Of a stretch of DNA of 64,000 nt, positions 25,254 to 36,600 are shown in pieces. A model generated the notes under the pieces. That model was not told where the DNA came from and ran no database searches. It was given only the letters and a program-made list of their open reading frames with translations. The position numbers were made by a program, and so were the translations under genes. The stretch's first letter is position 1. Each line of letters begins with the position of its first letter. Source of the DNA: Archegozetes longisetosus (lineage: Eukaryota; Arthropoda; Arachnida; Sarcoptiformes; Trhypochthoniidae). The stretch is from assembly GCA_018873245.2 (NCBI GenBank), contig JAEMBT020000007.1, positions 10,299,129 through 10,363,128 of the forward strand, given 5' to 3'.

Positions 25254-25815
25254 GGGTGTTAAATTTGATTACAACTATTTTGAATATTTATAACTTTTTT
25301 ATTTATTAACATATATTGACTTGTGATACATCGAATTAAAGCTAAAGAATAGAATATGTTCAGATGCTCACCGTTTTTTCGATACATAAGTCAATTCAAT
25401 TAGCAAAGGTTCATAAACATCTTGTAATAAAGTTGGACTTTAATTGATTTGATTAACCTCGAATTGAATGTATTGTTATTTTATTCGTATGAACTTTGTT
25501 TTTTAAGAATCCTCAGAGAACAACAGAGCAAGTAAGATCAGGTGACCTGGCAAGCAATAAAGTAACAGTCCTTCATAAGCTGTAACAATACTTCCTATTT
25601 GAGATTAATCAAATCAATCAAAACTCGATTTTGTTACAAAATGTTTATCAAACTTTGCATAATTGAATTGACTTATGTATTTTCAAAATAGTGAATATCT
25701 GGACATATAGTTAAAATTCTATTCTTCATCTTTAATTTGATGTATAAGTCAATATATGTTAATAAATACAAAAGTTATAAACATCCAAAATAGTTGCAAT
25801 CAAATTTAACACCCC
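25254..25815. mobile_element. Foldback/MITE-type DNA transposon with ~230-bp terminal inverted repeats
   Basis: Left arm 25254-25481 and right arm 25582-25815 are inverted copies of roughly 80% identity. Both start GGGTGTTAAATTTGATT (right arm with one extra G). TA dinucleotides flank both ends, fitting a TA target-site duplication of the Tc1/mariner superfamily. The ~100-bp centre codes for nothing and holds the small palindrome CAGGTGACCTG. The element is non-autonomous. Superfamily is inferred from TA flanks only. Confidence 0.85.
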
Positions 25816-25999
25816 ATATATTCAAAAACTCATATCTACTCTTAGCTATAGTATTTTTGAAGAATTCTTTCTTTCTACTTTTGATTTTACTTCATATCAG
25901 CTTTAATTTGATACCCATATTGGCTTCGTGGCCAATTATATCTGATTGAGCCCTTAAAGATTGGACTGAAGGAAGCCAAAAGTATAAACTAAAATGAAA

Positions 26000-26800
26000 T
26001 GAAGACAACCGAACAACAGAAAAAGACTGAAATCGCAGTCAAAAAAGTAAGTCTGAACCATTGAAACTAGACCTGAAATAAAAGTAATGGTAAAGGTTCC
26101 GAGAAACAACAGAAAAACAAAAACTTGAACTGAACAAATTAGAATATATAGAAAACGCTCAAAACCTAATTGAAAGTAATTAACAATTTGAGGATGAATT
26201 ACCAGAATACGTGATAGAGACCTTTTGGAGACTCTTCATCACAATCAATATTTGGATGAAGAACTTTTTGTAGCTAATGAACTCGCCTTTGCAACACTTA
26301 AGAATGAGAATTTGGTCACAATTTCGAAAGTGATGTCAAAAATGACGTCTCCATTTTCATGGATAGCTGTTCAAAATGTGCAGCACAACTGGTTATGAAA
26401 AGCAGACCTTAAGGTTAACTCTTTGCTAAAAGACTTATAAAACAAACACTCGGGGATCTCGATTATCTACAGTCGAACAGAATCCATCACACAAACATGT
26501 CATTAGATAATGCTCTATCAATGAAAATAACAACTTAGAGGCAAAATTGGCTCATTTTGTATCTATCGACAAGTGTTTAAGAGATGAAATTACGATTTAC
26601 ATCATAACATAGGTTCGAACTGAAGAATACATGTCACTAGAAACTAGAACAAGTCTTCAATGATCCCGAAAATATGAAACCTGGTTACTTGGTATTTGTC
26701 TCTTTGTTTATCTGTACGACTGCTTCCCATTCAAATCTGGTGATGAAATCAAAACCGATGTGGGAAGAGATGAAATGCCTAAGAGAAAGCTGATGAATTA
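26000..26800 (+). pseudogene. Decayed coding remnant of unknown origin
   Basis: The stretch contains several short open segments with protein-like composition, for example a ~65-codon piece at about 26215-26400 rich in Leu/Glu/Asn (HHNQYLDEELFVANELAFAT) and further pieces to about 26660. They lie in different frames, so the sequence is broken. No family is recognised; it could derive from a host gene or a mobile element. It is wedged between two inverted-repeat elements. Confidence 0.3.
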
Positions 26801-26812
26801 CCCTAATAATCA

Positions 26813-27512
26813 GTAATTCCGAAACAAGATACGCCCACTTTTTGATTTCTATTCACGAGAAATGAAAATGGGACTTTATCTTGGTATACACCACCTAACG
26901 GATTCACATTAAAATTAATATTTAGAGGTTTTGAGATACGAGAAAACATTTGAAGCTCCCAAATGTCCAAAATTAGTGATTTCCAAGTTAAAAGGCAATT
27001 TATAATTTTATCTCAATGAAGACTTTAAAGTCGAGTATCTCGAAAGAGGCTAATTTTCAGAGAGTGGAATGTGTATACTTAGGCTTTATTCGATGAGACG
27101 AATTGATTTGCATATATATTACCTTGAAATTCAGTTTTAGACTTTCATGAGAATAACCATGTAATGTCATTTTAACCGAGAATTTAAATTAGCATAAGTC
27201 CTGAAGTAGTGATTTCGGACATTTGGGACCTTCAAATGTTTTCTCGTATCTTAAGACCTCTAAATATTAATTCTAAGATGAATCCGTTAGGTGACGTATA
27301 CCAAGATAAAATCCCATTTTCATTTCTCGTGAATAGAAGTCAAAATGTGGGCGTATCTTATTTGGGCGTGTCTTTGAAGCTCAAACTTCACATACGCTTT
27401 CTATGGGCGCCTCCAAGTCTAAGATTTTATATTGAAGTTCAGCTCTCAATACTGATTCAGGAAATGTATATAAAATTAAAAAAGATAGTCCCTTTTCGGA
27501 ACTCCACCCGAT
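26813..27512. mobile_element. Long inverted-repeat (foldback) element with ~155-bp arms
   Basis: Arms 26824-26982 and 27203-27360 are inverted copies, about 90% identical, starting AAGATACGCCCAC outside and ending near CCCAAATGTCC inside. About 220 bp of non-coding centre separates them. Outside the arms, ATTCCGAAAC on the left (ending 26824) and the complement of TTCGGAACTCCACCC on the right (to 27512) look like matching extreme ends. This implies ~130 bp extra on the right or lost on the left. The superfamily is unknown. Confidence 0.8.
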
Positions 27513-29379
27513 AAATCAGTGGATTGCATTCGAATCTATCGCCAATCATTGGTGGAATACTTTTGTGAGCGATCTAATGCTACTCAGCCTCTGGAACATT
27601 TCCGGATTGAACTATAGCTTTTAATATGAATTTTATGAATATTTGTAAAATTGCTATTCTTATAGACTGAAACCTGTTGAACTTGAGCATCCATTTAAAT
27701 GGTCTTCATAAAAGTTTAAAAATAAGCCTTTACTTTCTGTGGACTTATATAGTCAATTTTTAAAAACAAATAAAGCTGCACATGAGAGTTAGATAGGCTT
27801 TACTGTGGATTATTTATTCAACATCAAACCTGTGTTTTCGTATTAAATAATAATATTGTATTTCCCCCAAATATTTCACTTATTTCTCTTAAAACTTAAA
27901 TTTTTATGCTTATTTCATCTGAATAATGGTCTTGTGATTGAATTTTCTAAAAGTTAGATCAAATACTCTTTTTGAATATATGGCAGTAATTTTTTTTAAA
28001 GAGTAGGTCTGTTCTACGAAAAGTTGCACCAAATATGTCGAAATCATTGTAGTAAGTGATCATAAGCATTATGCACCAAAAGTATTTGTTATTTGTCAAA
28101 TAGTATGTGAAAGTTGTTATAAATAGATTTCATTATGAATAGATTCAGAAAAGGATAAGACCTGAATCCGACCATTCTATCAAGACATAAAAAATCTTTA
28201 CTCAGATTGAATCTGAAGATGAACACTAGACATGATTCTGTGGATGACAAATGACTTCGGATACTGTGTCACGAATTTAATATTGGCTATTTAAACGGAG
28301 TTCGTATCGATTCCAGTGAAAAATGTTAAGTAATGGCAAAATTTGCTGTAAAGAATTAAGTGATTTCCAAAGTAAAATGAAAATAGCTCTCAATTTTAAA
28401 GACAAAATGATTGCCTAATAGAATTAAGATCGCATCTGAGCTACTGAATCTTCGATAAAATTTCAACTTTTGCGATGTATAAGTAATGATCTGATCGTTA
28501 AGAATATTCCAATAAACTCAACTGTCAGTCGGAAACTTTAGAAATTTTGTCCAGTGCTACCATAAAGAAGGCTGTTAATACATAATAAATTTCTGAAACT
28601 TTTTCAAATTTAATATAGAACTCGATTCAGTAGTTAATTAAATTTTTATTGAGTGTTGAGAATGAAAAAAAATTGTTGTTTGACTTTTGATATTAAATCA
28701 AAAAATGATTGCTTTGTATTTAACTTGACTTTTAGTTGTGCGTCTGAGATGAAGAACAAAGCAATAATGTATTATTACAATTGAATGTTTGAGTTAACAG
28801 AATCCCTACTGCTTCATAGATAAGACTTCTCTGTCAGACTAAGCTATTTGAATGCGATGTACTGGCCTACAGGCCACATGAGCTCTATTTAATAAATTCT
28901 AATCAAAAGTTTATTTCGCAATCACTTTGAATGACCGTAAAATTACAAAACTTGATGAAAAATCCAGTAATAAATTCTAATTTGAAGTAACCAGAGGTAA
29001 TATTTAACTGGATTAGAAATTGATCAAAGTTTAGTCGTGTTGGACTAATTAGGTAACTTTCCCAAATAGAAAGTTTGTTTGGCTTTGGTGAGATGGCTTT
29101 GTTGTAGAAAACTCAGAAAAAAGCGATCATTATGATTTCAAATTTTTATTTATGAAAATCAATACATCATTGAATGAATCAATTGAAAATCATTCTACTA
29201 ATGCTCATAAAACTAATATACATTTCTTACTTTATTCAAACAATCAACTTTAAGAAAATTTTTACATGTGTATCGATGTCTTAAGCTTTTGATATTCTGA
29301 ATAGATTTATTTACAGTTAAATTGATGCCAAGTTTTGACTTTTCTATAAAAATTATATCACTTGGGCTTAAAATCTGAA
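27513..29379. other. AT-rich intergenic DNA
   Basis: No gene or clear repeat. A near-palindrome TGGCCTACAGGCCA occurs near 28863. Confidence 0.5.
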
Positions 29380-29860
29380 GAGACTTTAAATTTAATACAG
29401 CAGTTCTTAGCTAAAGCTATACAAGAATTTCAGGCCAAAATAGATTCGTATTTGCAAACATACTCTGCAAATAGAATCCTAATACTGGTTAAAAGAGATA
29501 GACTTATATGCTTTTTTCACAGTGGTCTGAGTTACAGTCATTACAAAAGGTTTTATTCTGCTAAATTTACTGATTTTATCACCTCTATTATTGGCTCTAT
29601 ATTAAAAATATAAACGATGTCATATCTAGTGTTAGAATATTTTAAGCATAAGCAATTTCAGCGCTATCTTTAAAATCTGGAAATATTCTTCTGGTTTTTA
29701 TTAGCGAATATTACTTATTTGTTCAGATGAAAGCACCGAATCGGAGGAAACGGATAGCATAGAGGCTAATACAGAAACTTTTGTACTAGTATTAAAAATA
29801 GATAAGAAAATGGAGTATATTAAACTTCAGTCCTGTAATAAATTTATGTGTTTATGAGTT
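29380..29860 (+). other. Two coding-like segments, possible small gene or remnant
   Basis: Segment A (about 29383-29490) reads as an amphipathic helix (QQFLAKAIQEFQAKIDSYLQ). Segment B (about 29727-29857) follows a TTGTTCAG acceptor-like site and reads acidic then hydrophobic (ESTESEETDSIEANTETFVL), ending at TGA. Together they look more like protein than random AT-rich sequence. No start codon or family was found. Confidence 0.22.
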
Positions 29861-30259
29861 CAATTGAATAATAATGTCAAGTAAATGACCTGTTTTACAA
29901 TAAAAGCATATTTTAGTGAATGGTAAATGATTTTGAGCTCGTAGTTCTCGAAAAAACTTCACTCAAAAGCTCAGATCAATTATTGCAAACTGCGTTTTGT
30001 TTGGGAATCGAAGCGAATCTTTTTATAATCTTAAAATCTGATTAGCTAAACTTTTAGTGTGATAAAGACGCTGAACAACCCAAAAGAAAACATAAGGACT
30101 TTAATGATTCTAATGATCTGAGAGTTTGGTGGAAAAATGTGATTTAACGTTGGGAACTTTGAGTTAAAGAAGAGGAGAGTATTTTGAAGAAACAAAACGT
30201 TCATTATTAAAAATGATAAAAGAACTGAACTAATACTTAGTTGACTAGCAAACTGTTGG

Positions 30260-30287
30260 ATAGCGTTGGAGCCATTTGCAACGCTAT
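30260..30287. repeat. 9-bp perfect stem hairpin
   Basis: ATAGCGTTG and CAACGCTAT flank a 10-nt loop. It is GC-richer than its surroundings and lies about 400 bp past the FN3-gene stop on the minus strand. Confidence 0.5.
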
Positions 30288-30304
30288 TAGTTATGTTCTT
30301 TACA

Positions 30305-30310
30305 TTTATT
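30305..30310 (-). terminator. Possible distal poly(A) signal of the FN3 gene
   Basis: AATAAA on the minus strand, about 385 nt past the stop codon. It is the nearest canonical hexamer I noticed; use is unproven. Confidence 0.3.
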
Positions 30311-30693
30311 GTGAAGATAATTAATGATTTGGTGAATTGTTTTTGTTATCTACTTATTGTATTTTGTTTTTGCTTATTTCTCGCCAGTATCCATTAGTGA
30401 TGAAAAATAGCAATAAGTAATCCCATTCGAACCTACTTTTGCACATTTTGTTCAATGAGTCGATAAATAATTTGTATAATCAAATGCAAATGTAATGAAA
30501 TGAAGATTAGATAACAGTATAACAAGTAGTAAACTCTATATAACCTTAATACTAAAATTAAGTCCTATTTGTATACTTTTAATGTAACTCTATAATTAAG
30601 TTAATCAAACTATTACTTTGTTTAGTATATATTTTTTCAAATATATTTATAAATGCGTTTTTCTCTCAATAAAACAGTTTTTTCAGATAGACT

Positions 30694-33600
30694 TCAGATA
30701 ATTGACGTCGAAGTGGACGGCATGGGATGATCGGTCACCTGAACGACCAATGATTTCAGATCTTCGGCGCTTTTAACTTTTCGGGGCATGTTTGATTCTG
30801 GAACTAATGAATCTCGATGATATGGACTACCGACGAACACAGAATTAAGTCTTGGTCGATAAGCAGGATGATGGTATGTGGTGCCTGATGCGCACTGATA
30901 TAAATGGCCACTTCCGACCAGCCTGGCATGATGTAAAATAATGTCTCTGTCGGGCGCTATAAGACTGGCACGACTTTCGGTTGAGTGCATATGTTGTGGT
31001 GCTGTAGAGCTCGTGCATGTGTTCATTCGCGATGGCTTTGGATGAATGGAATGAAGTGAACTGTGAAACGATTCTCTATATTGAGGCTGATAGGGTTCCA
31101 ACATTCGGATTTTGCCCCATTTGTTGAAAAATACAAGAATGCAACCGATCCAAGCGGCCAATACTAACACTACTATTACCACTTCATCTTCTTTTACGCT
31201 GAATCCTTCCGGCGGCTCATTTGGATCAGTATGAATTGGCCGATTTAGACTAGTGCGGGAAAAGCGTCGTGAGTCTGGTTAATCAAGAGATAAAGCATTA
31301 AACTTGATGTGACACAACTTTAAGATAGAATAAGAATAGTGATTGCTATCAAGTGATACCATTATCAGGCGAAACGAAATGGACAACACGACTTGAATTT
31401 ACATCACCGGATTCGGTAACAGTATTCAAATGGAGCTGATACTCCGTGCCGGCCGCTAGGCGATCCAGTGTGAGGTTACGCGCGTGTGGAGGCACTTCTT
31501 GAATTATTCTGTATCTATCATGCACAAATTACACAATTACTCATTCTTCTTTTAATATTTGTTCAAAATATATCTCATATCTTATGTTTTGTTTTAAATA
31601 CTGCTTAATTAACTTAACAAATGATCACTACATATTGTGAGCCACAAACTATTTTATAGTCAAATAAATCAAAACATAAACAACTATTTTCAAGTCAAGT
31701 TATCAAAAAGTTACAGAACTCCCGAAGGATGCATGAGAATAATAGTTGCCTTTGTTCAGGTTTTTCAAGTAGGGAATACAAATCAAAATTATATTGCGGA
31801 ATAATATTATTTGTATAGTTGGCTTTGCATTCAATGCATAGCATTAGAGATCATAGATGTGATATTAGAAGCAATTTATGCCAAAAGAAAATAAATAACA
31901 AATTTACTCTTTATGTGACAACTTCAATAATGTATTAAAACACATCGACTAAAATTCTCATAAGCGTTAACTTTGACTTTGTTCTCATAACTTATTGACT
32001 TTGAACTTCATTTCAAACTTGACTGCTACCATTTTATCGGATAAATTTATCAATTTAAATGAATCTTCATTTAACATCCAGCACTTTTACTCCAAAAACA
32101 TATTTTTCAATCGTTGATATAATGATAATTGTAAGAAATACAGTAATACTTCTACACAGTGAATCGTTCAAAATCATAATTTAAATTCACTATAATGAGG
32201 CCAACTAAGAATTGATAAAGTCCACATTAGTCAAATCGGACATTTTGGGACCAGATTAATGCGTTCATTATATCGAAGATTCAATATGAAGAAGTTCACT
32301 ATATTGAAGTATTACTGCATATACATTTTATATCTGATTAGAGTTTGACTCATAAATTGATTTAATCTAAAAGTTTTATTAAGCTCCTTATTATATTTAA
32401 TCGGTTTATTGACAACAAATATTAATCAACTTAGAAAAAATCATTAATTTAGATATTTTATTGTTATGTTTGAAAGCAAACATCAAAGTACAAACTTTGA
32501 GTTAAGCTTTTCAACCAAATTTTTATCAGACATGAGGATAAAAAATTGAAGATTTAATGAGCAAAATTTTGTACTTTTTAGTTATGGATTATTATAGATT
32601 TTTAGCTCTTTTACAGCACGAGACTTCGAAAGTGTATTTGCCAAGTAAAAGTGTCATATATTTTATTAAATTTTTGAATCATTAGCACAAAAATAAGGTT
32701 GGCAAAAAATCGTTACGATCCACAAATCAGATAAAATATGAGCATAGCTTCTACTAATCAGTTATTTGGCTGAATGAGCAGTTTTGGCACTTCTCTGCTT
32801 GACTGGTATTCAAATAAAAGCTGAATTCATGCCAACAAACAGAGAGCTACGAAGCAAAAAGTCTCTTTCAAATAAGTAATCCTTATGATCAGTGCCTATA
32901 ACAGTTTCAGTCATTACATTTGATAAGAACAAAGAGATACTGATTACACGCGAAAACTGAGTTTTAAAAAAATAATGTTGTTTTCAAATTACTTTTAAGC
33001 TATGGAAAATTGCCATCTCAACCTTTTGAAATAATGATTTTCGGAAAAATCATCTCAAACAACAATTTGAATTAGTAGAAAAACTCGTAACTCTCATGAG
33101 ATTTGGTGAGTTTCCACATGTTTCCTAAATTGACCCATGAATAAAATATTACAACTAAAACGGATTCTATTGTAATAATCTTAAGGTAGCTCTCAATCTC
33201 CTCAATTAGAAAATATACCTATGTGCACACTAAAGAACTCGAAACAAACCTTTTATTCATAATTGAATGCAATTGTAATAGTGAATGATAGGCTTTACTG
33301 CTTTCAATGCATCGATCATTAGGGACATTACAAAGTTACTCTTTGTCAGCCACAACAACATATCATTAGTTTCAAACAAAAATTGAGCAAATAAAAAATT
33401 AAAACACTAAGTGAGCCTGACTTATTTGCTTATTTTCTGATGCAAAATCCATTACTTGTGTCTAGCCTTACATAGAAAGCAACTTTGTCTCTTTTCTAAT
33501 CCTCACACTGTTGTAAATGGCTTTGGTTCCCTTATTCACCTTATATGCTAACATATAAGGTTTCGAGTTGATCAAATATTTCTAATTTAAAACTCAATTT

Positions 33601-36600
33601 AACAAAGCTTCCTTTGAGTTGGCTAAAATTTATGGAAAGTAAATATATGAAACAAGACACTTCTATTACTTCAGGTTATGTAAACGCTCTTTCAGAGTCA
33701 AAAATGAACATTCCATCGTATTTTTCAAACTTAATCTCAAAATCAATAAATGAGATCCTATGCTAACTATCCAAAAGCTAAGAATAGATGTTAGAAAGAA
33801 TGAAATATTTGTTTAAAAAATTATTATTAACAAATCTGTCGACTGGTAAAACAATTTGAATTTTGCTTGACTAAAAACAGATAAAAGTGTCAATCTTTGT
33901 TAGAAGAAACAATTTACTGTCAGTTTTTGCTCTTCAAGAGAAAAAGTATTTTAAGAAAAAGACTTTTTATTTATTTCATACGCTCCTATAATATAAAGAT
34001 AGAATATGTATTCTTGCCGTTACTTAACAATCACTTATGAAGAGTATTAAATTGTAATAAGGGGATTTCCAGAGACAATCAATTTTTTCCTACTCAGCTT
34101 CTATAACTTTTGTCCAAAATAAAACTCAACTTAAATTTTGAGTGCAATTTTTGTTTAATATTACTCATCGACCAGATGCAACTTACGAATAAAGTTAAAA
34201 ACGAATAAAAGTCAAAGTTGACCTATCAACGTTTCTTATGTAAAAAATAATGTAGTATTAAAAGTGATCTTCTTAATAAAACGGTTTTATTTATAAAATT
34301 GATTTCCTAGCTAACTCCTCTGATCGGATTAGAGAAGAATTGACTCAATTTGGTAAAAGAGGACTAACCAACTTGACTTTTTTTTAACATTCTGAGTACA
34401 AGTTTCCAAGAATTTTACTTATATTCTTAAACACAATTTTTTTAATAAAATGACATTAGTTTAATAAAATTTTGATTTTGGCAAATCAAAACTTTAGTAT
34501 ATGAGTAATCGATTGGACCTGTGTTTAAAATATCAAAATATATTTTTTAACTGCTCTGTCTCAATTTTAAACAGTTGTCATTCATGAATAATATATTAAG
34601 CTGAAGAATAAGAATAGAATTTATATTGAAAAATGATCGAGTTTCTTCATTATAACTATCGATGCAGTGAAAAATAATTTGAGACATACTCCACAACTTA
34701 CACATCATTTATTTTATTAACTCTCATTTGAATGAATTGTCGAAAATCTGGTGCTGTCATCATATAAGCGTAAATTTTAGTTTTTAAGTTAGTCCACGGA
34801 GAAAAGTGAGCATAGAGCAGTTTGGATAAGAGCAAGACAAAACAATATTTAAATAAAATGAGTCAAATTATGCATAAGTTGTGAAATATATTCCAAACTA
34901 CTTTTCGCTGCATCGATAGTTATGTTGAAAAGCTCTATTGTTTCTGGATATAAAACCAAAACTCGATTTTTATTCTTTTAATTCGATATATTATTCGTGA
35001 ATATAAGTTAAGTAACAAAAATTGATTAGCTCTAGAAGTCTTCTTATTACGATTTTACGCCTTATATTTGGCTAAATGTACGAATTGAATCAAACAAATT
35101 GTATTAATTGTAATTACATTATGTTTCTCTGAAAATATCTGGAAAATGCAACTAAAGCAGCTCATACTTCCAGACAAAACAATGTTTTGTTTAGAGAATA
35201 AAACTAATGAAGTAAACGAACGCTCTGCATACTTTTGTATAAATTATCGAAATATTTTTCAATCAAAATAAATCCTTTGTAAAATTGCTTCTTTTTGAGT
35301 GAACTTCAAGTTTTAGTTAATAAATTGAAGTCTATTCCTAGAAAAATTGTCGGTTATTGGCAAAAGAATGAAACAAACTTAAATGAGAAGCAATCATTTA
35401 TGGCAAAAACGAAGCAATTCAGACAATTTTAGAAACAAGTTTATCAGAGAGTTTCAATTGAGTTAATGTTACGAATAACTAATTTAAGCAAAGTAACTAT
35501 ACCTAAAGTTATCCTTTGATTTATGACTGAAACTGCATTAACGAAGACCAATATCCCCGAGAGTAAACGAAGATTTGGTTGAGATGAGCGCCACTTTCGT
35601 AAATGAGAATCAATAGCAAGTGATTGATTGCGACTAATTATTTACTCTTTTCAGGTAAAAAGTCTCAAAGCAGTAAAACTGTATTTAATACGATTAAACG
35701 GATATATAGAGACTTTACTTGATATAAAAGCTTTATATTGCCAATAAAATATATCGATTGAATCGACTTAATTTCACTCCATAAACAGATAAAGTATCGC
35801 AAAGCGAACAGTTATTAGAGCCAATCTAACTCTTAATATGACTGATCGTAAAAACTTAGAGCAAAAGTCGACTAAGTATTCGGAACCAGATGTGGTACTG
35901 ATTCTGGAAACAGCAGAAAATTGAATGTCAAGAAAAGAGTTATTTTTGTTTTGAACCCAAATCAAACTGCCGTAATAAAAGATGAACTAAGATTTTATAA
36001 TTTATGGCACAGAATACTCAGATTGAGTTTCTATTTGTAGATTTTTGGCTCAACACATATTGAGGTAATGGCGTTAACTCATAGCAAATATTACGCAACC
36101 AAAGTTTATAAACATTTGCACAACCGATGCTTTTAGAGATAATCCTTAGACTAGTTATTGGATTGAATAGGTTTAGGAGATCTGACGCTTTACTGCATCA
36201 GAATGATTCGGCTTCAAGTTTGAAGATATATAATATTTAAGAAGTTGGCAAATAGACTAACACGCTCTACATTTGCAAGACTTAGCAGTAGTTGAGTAGA
36301 TGCCCTCTAATATGGACTATAGCATTATTGTAATACTAGAAGTACTGATAGACTAAAGAAGTGCATGTCATGTCAGTTAATTGAGTTGAAACTTGTAAGT
36401 TTCCATTAGTTTATTGAGCTAGCAGAGAAATAAAATGAAATTGAGTACAGAGTACTCACGGGAATAAAAACATAAAACGATATATAATTAAAATAACTGC
36501 ACTATTCACTAGACCGTACCAAATGTGCGGCCAAACATTAAAACTTCTGAAAAATTTAATTTCTATTATATTAAACTGACATAAGTAATGTTGTTTGTAA

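Noticed and set aside
27209-27514. 101-codon frame
   Set aside because: Lies inside the right arm and end of an inverted-repeat element; no protein family.
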